Below the pieces are notes generated by a model that was not told where the DNA came from, ran no database searches, and worked only from the letters and a program-made list of their open reading frames with translations. From DAISVY01 sp036826635 (GTDB lineage: Bacteria; Zixibacteria; MSB-5A5; GN15; FEB-12), in assembly GCA_036826635.1 (NCBI GenBank), contig DAISVY010000001.1, forward strand, positions 124,001 through 188,000: a stretch of DNA of 64,000 nt, written 5' to 3'. The position numbers were made by a program, and so were the translations under genes. Shown one piece after another: positions 39,898-48,862 of the stretch (the stretch's first letter is position 1; each line of letters starts with the position of its first letter).

Positions 39898-40983
39898 ATG
39901 GCTAACAGAATATTCAATTTCAATCCCGGTCCCTCCACGCTGCCGCTTGAAGTTTTGCAGACCGTTCAGCAGGAACTGCTCGACTATCGGGGAACCGGCA
40001 TGTCGGTCATGGAAATATCGCACCGCTCGGCCGAATTCGACGACATCAATAACTCGGCGATAGCCCTGACCCGGGAAATAATGGGACTGGACGAGAAATA
40101 CCACGTGCTGTTCCTTGGCGGTGGGGCTTCCACTCAGTTTGCCATGATTCCCCTGAACTTCCTCGGTGGTGATAAGGTCGGGGCCTATGTCGACACCGGT
40201 TCATGGTCGGCCAAAGCTATCAAAGAGGCCGGTATCATCGGCAAAATGCATCTGGCGGCCAGTTCCAAGGGAGAAGGGTATTCCCGCATTCCCAAACCGT
40301 CCGAGATGGATATCCCGGCCGACGCCGCTTATCTGCATATCACCTCCAACAATACCATTAAGGGGACTCAGTATCACGAGTTCCCGGACACCGGTAAGGT
40401 CCCTCTGATTTGCGATATGTCTTCGGACATGCTTTCGCGGCGGCTGGATTTTGGCAAGTTTTCGCTGATCTACGCCGGAGCCCAGAAGAATCTCGGACCG
40501 GCCGGGGTTACGATGGTCGTCATTCACGACGATATGTTGCAGCGTTGCCGCGACGGAAACCCGACCATGTTTGACTATCGTACTCACGCCGAGAAGAAGT
40601 CCCTTTACAATACACCGCCGGCTTTTCCGATATACGTGGTCAAACTGGTCCTCGAGTGGGTCAAAAACCAGGGTGGTCTGGTCAGGGTGGAAGAAGTCAA
40701 CCGGACCAAGAAAGACAAGATCTACGGTGTTATGGATACCCATCCGGACTATTACAAAGGCACGGCGGAAAAAGACAGCCGCAGTTGGATGAATATCACG
40801 CTTCGGTTGCCCAGTGAAGACCTGGAGAAGAAATTCATCGCTGAAGCCAAGGCCGCCGGTTTCGGTGGTCTTAAAGGACATCGCTCGGTTGGTGGTATTC
40901 GGGTCTCTTTGTACAACGCCATGACCATTGAGGGTGCTTCCAAACTGGCCGAATTTATGGAATCCTTCATGAAGGCCAACTGA
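39898..40983 (+). CDS. serC: Phosphoserine aminotransferase
   Basis: SerC transaminates 3-phosphohydroxypyruvate with glutamate to phosphoserine. The 361-residue protein has the family start FNFNPGPSTLP, the GTGMSVMEISHRS segment, the PLP Lys in YAGAQKNLGPAGVTMV near residue 198 and the C-terminal SVGGIRVSLYNAM. It completes the DUF1015-serA-serC operon and is followed by a terminator. The final step to serine needs a phosphoserine phosphatase (SerB), and none is encoded in this operon. Confidence 0.96.
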   Translation: MANRIFNFNPGPSTLPLEVLQTVQQELLDYRGTGMSVMEISHRSAEFDDINNSAIALTREIMGLDEKYHVLFLGGGASTQFAMIPLNFLGGDKVGAYVDTGSWSAKAIKEAGIIGKMHLAASSKGEGYSRIPKPSEMDIPADAAYLHITSNNTIKGTQYHEFPDTGKVPLICDMSSDMLSRRLDFGKFSLIYAGAQKNLGPAGVTMVVIHDDMLQRCRDGNPTMFDYRTHAEKKSLYNTPPAFPIYVVKLVLEWVKNQGGLVRVEEVNRTKKDKIYGVMDTHPDYYKGTAEKDSRSWMNITLRLPSEDLEKKFIAEAKAAGFGGLKGHRSVGGIRVSLYNAMTIEGASKLAEFMESFMKAN

Positions 40984-41016
40984 CCTTACACCGGGACACC
41001 ATGTCGATTTTAAGCG

Positions 41017-41049
41017 AAGTCAGGGTCGTAATGACTCTGACTTCTTTTA
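41017..41049 (+). terminator. Rho-independent terminator of the serine operon
   Basis: AAGTCAGGGTC pairs with GACTCTGACTT (one G-T pair, five-base loop), followed by a T-rich CTTTTAT. It is 34 bases after serC. Confidence 0.82.
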
Positions 41050-41077
41050 TGTCTGTTGTTTGATAAAGAATCGCGGT

Positions 41078-42172
41078 CTATTCGAATTTACTCAGGCGCA
41101 CCGGCATAGGACGAACACCGGAGCTGTCCGGTTGACTGCTGTATCTTCCCGCGCAAGCCGTGCCGCATTTCAGGCAGCGGCCTTTATCGTCCAGATTCCA
41201 CGCCGTCAAATGGTACCAGTCACGACCGATGAGAAGAGCGCCGCACTGGGGACAATACGTGGCGGCAGCGGACGGATCGTGCACGTTGCCCACATAGGCA
41301 TAGCGCACCCCGTTGGCCATGGCTATATCGCGGGCGCGGGTAAGTGTCTCCGGCGGCGTCGGTGGTTTGTCCGTCATTTTCCAGCTCGGGTGAAAAGCCG
41401 TAAAATGCATAGGGACATCCGGCCCCAGGTGTTCGGCCACCCAGCGCGTCATCTTGTCTATCTCATCCGCCGAGTCGTTTTCTCCGGGAATCAGAAGAGT
41501 GGTCAACTCCAGCCAGACATCGGTCCGTGTGGCTATGTATTCGAGCGTGTCCAGCACCGGCCGAAGCTGTCCGCCGCACAGGTCGCGGTAGAAACGTTCA
41601 CTGAACGCCTTGAGATCGACATTGGCTGCATCCATATGGGCAAAGAACTCGTCTCGGGGCTTTTCGCATATATAACCCGCCGTCACGGCTACTGTCTGAA
41701 TGTCCAGTTCATGACAGGCTCGGGCCACATCGACCGCATATTCCAGGAAGATGACCGGATCGTTGTAAGTAAAAGCAACCGACCGACAGCCCAATTGTCG
41801 GGCGGCTCGGGCTATTGTCTGCGGAGAGGCCTGATCGGCCAGGGTGTCGGTTTCTCTCGATTTACTGATGTCCCAATTTTGGCAGAACTTACAGGCCAGA
41901 TTGCACCCGGCTGTGCCGAAAGAGAGCACCGCCGAGCCGGGGTAGAAATGGTTCAGCGGCTTTTTTTCGATAGGGTCTACGCAGAAACCGCTTGAACGGC
42001 CGTAGGTGGTTAGTACAATCTGGTCTTTTTGGCGGGCGCGAACGAAACACAACCCTCGTTGTCCTTCCTTGAGACGGCAATGACGAGGGCAAAGGTCGCA
42101 CTGTATGCGCCCGTTTTCCAGCAGGGACCAGTATTTCGTCGCAACTGTCGAGTCGATATGATCCTCGGTCAT
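41078..42172 (-). CDS. amrS: AmmeMemoRadiSam-system radical SAM enzyme
   Basis: This 364-residue radical SAM protein has the cluster motif CNLACKFC (Cys 90, 94, 97), preceded by an N-terminal four-Cys site (C25, C28, C32, C42) and followed by a C-terminal zinc-type site (CPQCG, CLKCG). GTAGCNLACKFCQNWDIS and the layout match AmrS, the radical SAM member of the Amme-Memo-RadiSam system, whose other parts are AMMECR1 and MEMO1-like proteins. Neither is next to it here. The reaction is not established. GGAGGAG lies nine bases before the ATG. It is divergent from nothing close and convergent with serC. Confidence 0.92.
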   Translation of the reverse strand: MTEDHIDSTVATKYWSLLENGRIQCDLCPRHCRLKEGQRGLCFVRARQKDQIVLTTYGRSSGFCVDPIEKKPLNHFYPGSAVLSFGTAGCNLACKFCQNWDISKSRETDTLADQASPQTIARAARQLGCRSVAFTYNDPVIFLEYAVDVARACHELDIQTVAVTAGYICEKPRDEFFAHMDAANVDLKAFSERFYRDLCGGQLRPVLDTLEYIATRTDVWLELTTLLIPGENDSADEIDKMTRWVAEHLGPDVPMHFTAFHPSWKMTDKPPTPPETLTRARDIAMANGVRYAYVGNVHDPSAAATYCPQCGALLIGRDWYHLTAWNLDDKGRCLKCGTACAGRYSSQPDSSGVRPMPVRLSKFE

Positions 42173-42301
42173 GGCTTGGTTCTCCTCCGGTCCGGGGAGT
42201 GCCTGCTCGCCGAACCGAAGGCAAGATACGAAGCCGAATTCGCTTTGACAATCCGGTTTCCGTGGGTTGTCTGGCGTCGGGATAAAACGGAGAAAGTGTC
42301 A

Positions 42302-42343
42302 GAAAAAAAAGGGTCATCCCGGCAGTGCCGGAACGACCCTTTT
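42302..42343 (-). terminator. Rho-independent terminator of the dockerin-protein gene
   Basis: On the minus strand AAGGGTC and GACCCTT pair around an inner CCGGC/GCCGG stem and are followed by T8. It lies 22 bases after the stop at 42366. Confidence 0.85.
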
Positions 42344-42365
42344 ATAAGTAAGCCTTACGATCTGT

Positions 42366-45308
42366 TTAGAAGATGCAGATCGGGGCAGGACCGGAGCGAT
42401 ACAGATAGTCGGCCACGTAAACAATGTCAGCAATGTTCACATAACCGTCACCATTAGCATCACCGGCAACCAACGGAGCAGGCGCAGCGCCCAAAGTGAA
42501 GTAGAAGTCCTTCAGGCAGACGATATCGAGATCGTCCACATCGCCGTCACCGTCGCAGTCGCCACAGGTCCAATACAGCACGTTAATGCCGTAGTCCTCA
42601 ACATCACCCCATGACGAGTAACCGCAGGCATCATGGTAGCTACTACCATATGTCATACGGACGCGCATGCGGTGTTTCGTCTCGGTGGCTTCGGTCGGCG
42701 GCGTGATAGTGCCGTCATAAGGACCGTAGCCCGGGCTGCCGTTGGCGTCGAAGAACTCATTCGGGCCGTCGAACTCGAGGTCGTTATCCCAGTCAATCCA
42801 GATACTGACATAGTCACTTGAGTAAGTGCCTTCACCCGTAACCAGGAAGTCATAGCCGATATACTGATACATGTCGGTGACATGGGTATCGTAGTAGTTG
42901 CCATACCCATCCCAACCGGTGACATTGTCAATCGTACCGACTTCGACTTCGGCGATATACTCATCCTCGTAGTTTGCACCGGCTTCGCAGTGCGTGCACT
43001 CGACAACGAAACCGTAGATCTGCAGGGTATACGGACCGGCATACTGAGAAGCAACAGGGAACCAGTACTGGCCCGGCTTCACATTGTTGACCCAGAACAT
43101 GGCGTTGGTAACGCCGCCGGGACAACCATAGAAGTCATAGCCGCTGTACTCGATCATGTTACCCAGTTCGCACGGGCACGCATCATGCAGATACGGATAG
43201 AACGACCAGCCCGGACCGCCTTCCGGCGTCAGACAGTAGTCGATATACACGTTGTAGCAAGTGTCAAGCGTGAACGTTTCCCAAACCTGCGGATCATCAT
43301 AGTAGTATTCGCAGTCGTTGGTGGAGCCTTGGATGTTACCGGAAACAACCGTCGTATCCTCGCTCAGAGCAAAGACAACGGCGTCTTCGCAGTTATCATT
43401 GTACGGCGGAGCGAAGCAGGAGGTATTCAGGATACCGGTACCCTGAGCATCGCCGTAACCACCGATACGAATCAAATACTGCTCACCGATCAAAACTTCC
43501 CAGCTAACCTCAGACTGCAGGTCGCAGGCGTCTTCGTTACAGGCAACGAACTCGGCCGGAGTGACCGGGCAGCTGCAGCCGGCATAGATACCGATCTTGG
43601 TGTCATAGCCGGAACCGCACAGGCTGGCCGTGGCCACACCGTCGCAGGTCGCCGTGTAGCAATACCAAATATCCGAACCGATCTGCGAATAGCTGTAGAA
43701 CAGGCAGTTGTCCGGTTCATCCGGACCATCGGTGGTGGCACCGATGTTATGGAAAGCCAGGTCAACCACGTCGCCTATGGCAATAGCGTTAACGCAATCG
43801 TCATTCGGCGGGAGCGAGATTACGGAACAGGAGACGTCGAGCACCATATCGGGATACTCGTCGCCCCAGGTACCGACCTGGATCAGATACTGACCACCGG
43901 CCGTGGCTGTCCAGGAAACTTCCGACGGACCGTAAGAAGCACAGGCATCGTCGTCATAGTCGAGATAGGTGGTCGGGTAGCAGGTGCAACCTTCCCAGAC
44001 GATCATCTTGGTGTCATAGTCTTCATCGCTAGTGCACAGACTGGCCGTAGCCTGACCGTCGCAAGTAGCCGTATAGCAGAACCAGACATCAGGACCGGAC
44101 ATATAGCCGGCCGGATCGTCAAGCGTACCACCGACGTTGGAGAAGACCAGACCGGTTATTTCACCGATCGGAGTGGCATTCGCGCAATCGTCGTTGTCCG
44201 GACCGATGATTTCCTCACCGAGTACGGCGTCCATATGGAGGACATACTCCAGACCACAATCGTAGCCTTCGAATACCGAAGGAGCCACGAAGATGGCATA
44301 GGAACCCGGCTGGACAAGAACCTCGATGGAAGCAGTGTCGCATTCATCGGCTGTAGTACTGCTAACAAAAGCCGCGGAACCGCACAGGCCGTCCACAACA
44401 CCGAGCAGAAGCGGGAACTCGGCCACACTCCAGACCTTCAGGGTCTCGGGCTGGGTCGGTTCATACAGGAACCAGTCGGTGTCACGGTAGTTGGAAGAAC
44501 CATACAGGAAGGCACCACTGGTACCGCAGATGGTCTCACCGTTGCTGATTGAGCCGAACACCTCCGGAGAGGAGTTGCAGCCGCCGTTGGTCACGTCGTC
44601 GTAGTCATCATAGCAGTCGCCTTCACCCTCAGCCGTCGCGCCGGTCGGGCATTCGACGTCACAGTCCTCATGGATCATGACATTGATCTCATAGGCGCCG
44701 TACGAAGAGGAACCGTAACCATCGACAACAATGTAGTACGTGTTGCCAGCGGTCACAGACAGATCGTAAAGTGCTGACCGTGTACCACAGGCGTCGTCGT
44801 TGTAAGCATACTCAGTTCCTGAGCAGTCGCCTTCGAAGACACTCATATAAGTGTCGAAGGACGATTCACAAAGACTGATGTCGATGTCCTCGTTGACGCT
44901 CGGCGTGTATGCGTACACAACGTCAGGGCCGCCACCGTAGGAATAATCATCGTTATTATCCCCGGTGTCGCCAGTGTCGTCGAACGGCAAAGTTGAAATG
45001 ACCACTGCATTGGTGCAATCCTCGCCGCCTTCTTTGGTGTCCCAGTTATCTACGTGCGGGACACGACCCTCAAACGCGGGCTTGTCGGGCTGACGAGCAT
45101 CTGTGGTATGTCTGACCTTAAGGCCCTCCGGTTGGACAATGTCCTTCACCGGGGGTGGAGTAGGCATATAGGTCTTGAGTTGCGGAGCCGTGTTTGTCGC
45201 AATCTGCTTCTCACCCGCTGTCACGGCCTGGCCGATAACCAGACAACAGAAAGCAAGCGCGAGAACCACTGCAACCGACACCCGCAGGCTCATTTTTACA
45301 TTGGTCAT
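42366..45308 (-). CDS. Secreted Cys-rich protein with GEVED and dockerin domains
   Basis: This 980-residue protein has a signal peptide (about 1-32). A Pro-rich linker is followed by three or more tandem Cys-rich beta modules with the recurrent pattern DDCxNAxxI, GPDVWxCYTATCDG, SLC, CNxDAC and SxVSW (first copy less conserved). Residues about 770-905 form a GEVED domain (SIWIDWDNDLEFDGPNEF, MRVRMTYGSS, WGDVEDYGI). Residues about 912-975 are two type I dockerin loops (GDCDGDGDVDDLD, GDANGDGYVNIAD). No type IX tail is seen, so surface attachment may go through the dockerin. GAGG lies before the ATG at 45308. Ligand unknown. Confidence 0.88.
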   Translation of the reverse strand: MTNVKMSLRVSVAVVLALAFCCLVIGQAVTAGEKQIATNTAPQLKTYMPTPPPVKDIVQPEGLKVRHTTDARQPDKPAFEGRVPHVDNWDTKEGGEDCTNAVVISTLPFDDTGDTGDNNDDYSYGGGPDVVYAYTPSVNEDIDISLCESSFDTYMSVFEGDCSGTEYAYNDDACGTRSALYDLSVTAGNTYYIVVDGYGSSSYGAYEINVMIHEDCDVECPTGATAEGEGDCYDDYDDVTNGGCNSSPEVFGSISNGETICGTSGAFLYGSSNYRDTDWFLYEPTQPETLKVWSVAEFPLLLGVVDGLCGSAAFVSSTTADECDTASIEVLVQPGSYAIFVAPSVFEGYDCGLEYVLHMDAVLGEEIIGPDNDDCANATPIGEITGLVFSNVGGTLDDPAGYMSGPDVWFCYTATCDGQATASLCTSDEDYDTKMIVWEGCTCYPTTYLDYDDDACASYGPSEVSWTATAGGQYLIQVGTWGDEYPDMVLDVSCSVISLPPNDDCVNAIAIGDVVDLAFHNIGATTDGPDEPDNCLFYSYSQIGSDIWYCYTATCDGVATASLCGSGYDTKIGIYAGCSCPVTPAEFVACNEDACDLQSEVSWEVLIGEQYLIRIGGYGDAQGTGILNTSCFAPPYNDNCEDAVVFALSEDTTVVSGNIQGSTNDCEYYYDDPQVWETFTLDTCYNVYIDYCLTPEGGPGWSFYPYLHDACPCELGNMIEYSGYDFYGCPGGVTNAMFWVNNVKPGQYWFPVASQYAGPYTLQIYGFVVECTHCEAGANYEDEYIAEVEVGTIDNVTGWDGYGNYYDTHVTDMYQYIGYDFLVTGEGTYSSDYVSIWIDWDNDLEFDGPNEFFDANGSPGYGPYDGTITPPTEATETKHRMRVRMTYGSSYHDACGYSSWGDVEDYGINVLYWTCGDCDGDGDVDDLDIVCLKDFYFTLGAAPAPLVAGDANGDGYVNIADIVYVADYLYRSGPAPICIF

Positions 45309-46453
45309 AGCATTACCTCATTATTGTTTGGACAACTAATTCTACCCAGCTTAGAAAAACCCTCGAACGGCTCGCGACTTTCCCGGTTGTGACCGAGATG
45401 AAACGGATTGGCCGAAACACCGCCGGAAACAACCGGAGCATGATCACAACGATGGATAGGCAAGCTGCCGCCGGGGAAGGCGACATCCCGGATGCAGTCG
45501 AGGCTGGTCAGTATGTTGACCGGGGAGCGGTCAACGAACAGGTCACAGAGGAGCCGATATCCTCTTGGGATTACCAATTCCGTCCACCCAGCGTCTGCGA
45601 CTGCAATCGTGGTGCTCCGCAACCGGAGTCCAGGCGGATGTACGGGAGCACAGTCCGCAAGGCCACGGGAAAGTTGCCGAAGGCGAGTTCTCAAAGATGA
45701 GTAGAGCGTTAGTCGTTTCAACACGAATTTCCTCCGAAATACGGGATATTTGCTTTGCCGTTCGTCAAAGAAAGCCTTTTGTCGGACCTGCCGACAGAAT
45801 CGGCGGTCATAAGACAAGAGACTATCGCCTCACATAAGTGTCTAGGGAAAATCGAGGCTCTAACTTTTCTTAACGGCAACAATTCGCAATTCCTTATTCT
45901 GGAGTTGAGACAAAACCCAATTGGGAGATTGTCCCAGAACGCAGTTGTGCTTTAACGAGGTCTTCTGAACCCAAATAAATCAGGTTGGTGTACTGTCACC
46001 TCCAATTCGTTGCCGCATGTTGGGCGGCATCTGGTTAACAGGTGGGCCAACAGGAGGAATAATGAAGGAAGTCGGGAAAACTTTTACCAAAGCTGTTATA
46101 CCTTTGCGGTGCGAAGAACCCGAAAAAATCCGAGACCTTCATCAAAACCGCCAAGCACAACTCACCTGTTAGACAGGTTTATGTCTTTGGCAAATGTCTT
46201 AACTGAGAAAAGGGCTTCTTTTCCCGCCGCCGGGTCAAATTGGCTCTCAGACCCAACCGCAGGGCAGAAACACACGCTCAGAAGTGAATGTAACTATCAT
46301 TTGGTTTTTGTCAAGACAAAAAAGAGAAATATTTTCCCATTGTTCTGTTTTCCGCTTATTTAAGGCGTTTTTGTGTCTCATATTCTTTTGCTACTCATCG
46401 GTTTCAGATAGCTCTTGACAGAAAGCAGTGTAAAAGAATTCCTTCCGGTGTTT
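45309..46453. other. 1.1 kb region without a convincing gene
   Basis: This gap is the longest in the window without a supported gene. The left part (45309-45750) has GC near that of the genes; the right part (45800-46420) is AT-rich. Several open frames exist on both strands but none has a good RBS, recognisable domain or family-like sequence. A minus-strand frame ends in ATGA overlap with the dockerin-protein start (45305-45817), which I consider accidental. An 18-base palindrome lies at 46305-46322 (TTTTTGTC-AA-GACAAAAA). Confidence 0.45.
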
Positions 46454-48862
46454 ATGCGTCTTGTCTCAATCGATATTAGCAACTTTCGCGTTATCAGAAA
46501 CGCTCGTCTGAGGTTCGATGACCGTATTACCGGTATTATTGGGCCCAATGGCGCCGGGAAATCGTCTATTGTTGAGGCCGTTGCCTGGGCTCTTTATGGC
46601 AACCGGGTGGCCCGGTCGGGCAAGGATGAGATTAAGTCCGTTTTTGCCGGGGGTGATGAATCTTGCCAGGTAGCGCTGGAATTCGAGCTTGGCCCGGACC
46701 GTTACCGGGTGGTTAGACGTCTGATCGGCCGTACCGACCGTCCCGAGGTCCTGCTTGAGCGCAACGATACCGCCGAGAGTGTCGGGAGCACGGAAACCGA
46801 AAGGCAGATAGTCACTTTGCTGGGTCTGGACTGGCGCGGTTTTCTGACCTCATTTCTGGCCCGGCAGCAGGAACTGAACGCCCTGGCCGACCTTACCCCC
46901 GGTCAGCGTCGGGAGCATCTGGCCGGTATGCTTGGTATCCAAAGGTTGGACAAGGCTATCGAACGGGTCAAGAATGATACCCGCGGGTTATCCGATAAGG
47001 CTGACATGCTCCGGCGACAACTGGCCGTTCGGGATAGTCTGCTCGACCGGGTGAAGCAACTTCGGGAGCAGATTACCCCGCTTCGTTCTCAGCGGGAAAT
47101 AACCTCGGGAGCATACGAACACGCCAAAGTGGCTATGGTCGAGGCTGACCGGGCATTTCGGGAGCAGCAGGAAAAACGAGATGTGTGCTCCCGGATAAAC
47201 GCCACTCTGGACGCTCTTAAGGCTACCTGTGACCAGTTCCGTGAGCAGATAGAACAGGCCACGGTCAGGGAAAAACGACTGACGGCTGCGACAGAGGAAC
47301 TGAAAGAACACCGGGCGACGCTGGTCGGTTTCGATGAGTTGAAAAAGCGATTCGACAGCCTGACCGAGGCTCGGCAGAAGATCGTCCTTCGTGATAATCT
47401 GACCCGACAGGCGGAATCCGGCCGGGCAGATTTGGCCGGTATCGAAGAAAAGCTCGCAACGGCCGTGGAGGAGGTCCGGGGGCTTGAGTCGGCTCTGGCC
47501 GAAATACCCGAAGATATCGAACGGCGGCACGAGCAGGTGCTTGCCCGATTGGAAAAGGCGCGCGCCGACTGGAGCGAGAGTAAAGCGAGATCGGAAGTCA
47601 ACCGTCAGGAGACGGTCCGGTTGAAAGCCCAGATGGACGCTATTAATGATATAGGACCGGAGGCGGTTTGTGATCGTTGCCACCGACCTTATGGCGATGA
47701 TCTTCCGGCTATCCGGACCCATTTGGAAAAAGAAATGACCGAACTCGTCAGAACCGGTCGGGAAGTTAATGAAGTGCTGGCCGAGCGACGGCGAACCGGC
47801 GAGCATTTGAAAGATGAGTCGGAGAAGGTCACCGACCTTGTCCAGCAGGCACGCGGTCTGAAGCTTCGACTGGCCGCAGCGCAACGAACGACGGCTGATT
47901 TTGAAACCCATCGCCGTAGTGTATCGATCCGGCTGGAAGAACTGAACGGGCAACTGGCCGGGCTTGACGAGATAGCTTTTGACCCGGAAGAATTCCAGCG
48001 GTTGAATATGCGCCTGATTGAGTTGGAAAAAGTGCGAGCGCGCACCCTGCAGCTTGAGGGTGAGGTAAAGGCTTTGCCGGAGACAACCGAACAGATTGCC
48101 ACTTTGAACAAGCGGTTGGCTGCAAGCGATGGGGAAATCTCTGAACTGGAACGGCAACGCCGCGAATTGGGGTTCGATGAGGGATTATTCGATACTATAA
48201 AGGAGAGCTTTGCCGCCCGACAGCAGGAGTTGGACAACGCCAGGGACAAGTATCGGGAGATTGACAAGGAGCTCGAAATCACGGTTCGGGAACATGAAAT
48301 CAAAATGGAAGAGCTGGCCCGTCTGGACAAGATGAGCGAGGAACTCGACCGGTGCCGCGAGGATCAGTTTTACGCCGAAAAGCTGAGCGGTCTGTTTACC
48401 GATTTTCGCAAGTTCACTATCAGTCGTATCCGGCCCCGTCTTGCCCAGTTGGCCGGTGATCTTATGGCCGAGATGAGCGGCGGAAGATACAGCCTTGTAG
48501 AACTGGACAAAGACTACGAACTCAGGATCATGGATTATGGTCAGTATTACGGTATAGACCGCTATTCGGGCGGCGAGAAAGATCTGGCCTCGTTGTGTTT
48601 GAGGCTGGCCATTTCGCTGGCTCTGACCGAATCGGCTGGGCTGGACCGTTCGTTTGTTATTCTTGACGAGGTCTTCGGCTCGCAGGACAGCGGCCGCCGA
48701 GAGCTTATCTTTCAGGCTCTGGCCAACCTGCGGGGGCGTTTTCCTCAGATGTTGCTGATTACGCATTTGGAAGAACTCAAGAACAACGTCGAGACGCTTG
48801 TCGAAGTAGTCCCGGCGTCGGGGGGATGGTCGGAGGTGAGGGTCAATGGCAACTCCGGTTAA
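46454..48862 (+). CDS. Rad50/SbcC-like ATPase with zinc hook
   Basis: This 802-residue protein is an SMC-type ATPase. The N-terminal half has Walker A GPNGAGKSS near residue 29-37; coiled coils run from about 175 to 640 with a zinc hook CDRC at about 406; the C-terminal half has the signature SGGEKDLASL near 705 and Walker B FVILDEVFGSQD near 736. These are the features of Rad50/SbcC, which with Mre11/SbcD processes DNA ends, but no mre11/sbcD lies next to it. The ATG at 46454 begins the Walker A domain correctly. A TTGACA at 46415 has no -10 partner. It overlaps the SNase gene by 17 bases. Confidence 0.88.
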   Translation: MRLVSIDISNFRVIRNARLRFDDRITGIIGPNGAGKSSIVEAVAWALYGNRVARSGKDEIKSVFAGGDESCQVALEFELGPDRYRVVRRLIGRTDRPEVLLERNDTAESVGSTETERQIVTLLGLDWRGFLTSFLARQQELNALADLTPGQRREHLAGMLGIQRLDKAIERVKNDTRGLSDKADMLRRQLAVRDSLLDRVKQLREQITPLRSQREITSGAYEHAKVAMVEADRAFREQQEKRDVCSRINATLDALKATCDQFREQIEQATVREKRLTAATEELKEHRATLVGFDELKKRFDSLTEARQKIVLRDNLTRQAESGRADLAGIEEKLATAVEEVRGLESALAEIPEDIERRHEQVLARLEKARADWSESKARSEVNRQETVRLKAQMDAINDIGPEAVCDRCHRPYGDDLPAIRTHLEKEMTELVRTGREVNEVLAERRRTGEHLKDESEKVTDLVQQARGLKLRLAAAQRTTADFETHRRSVSIRLEELNGQLAGLDEIAFDPEEFQRLNMRLIELEKVRARTLQLEGEVKALPETTEQIATLNKRLAASDGEISELERQRRELGFDEGLFDTIKESFAARQQELDNARDKYREIDKELEITVREHEIKMEELARLDKMSEELDRCREDQFYAEKLSGLFTDFRKFTISRIRPRLAQLAGDLMAEMSGGRYSLVELDKDYELRIMDYGQYYGIDRYSGGEKDLASLCLRLAISLALTESAGLDRSFVILDEVFGSQDSGRRELIFQALANLRGRFPQMLLITHLEELKNNVETLVEVVPASGGWSEVRVNGNSG

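Noticed and set aside
42882..44552. 556-codon plus-strand frame opposite the dockerin-protein gene
   Set aside because: Antisense shadow; the minus strand carries a signal peptide, GEVED and dockerin domains and a terminator.
45389..45700. Overlapping plus-strand frames of about 100 codons
   Set aside because: Mutually overlapping, no RBS and no recognisable sequence.
45305..45817. 170-codon minus-strand frame overlapping the dockerin-protein start by ATGA
   Set aside because: No RBS, no domain and Arg/Ser-rich composition; the ATGA overlap is likely chance.
46415..46443. TTGACA promoter immediately before the Rad50-like gene
   Set aside because: No -10 box at 16-18 bases and it would leave almost no leader.
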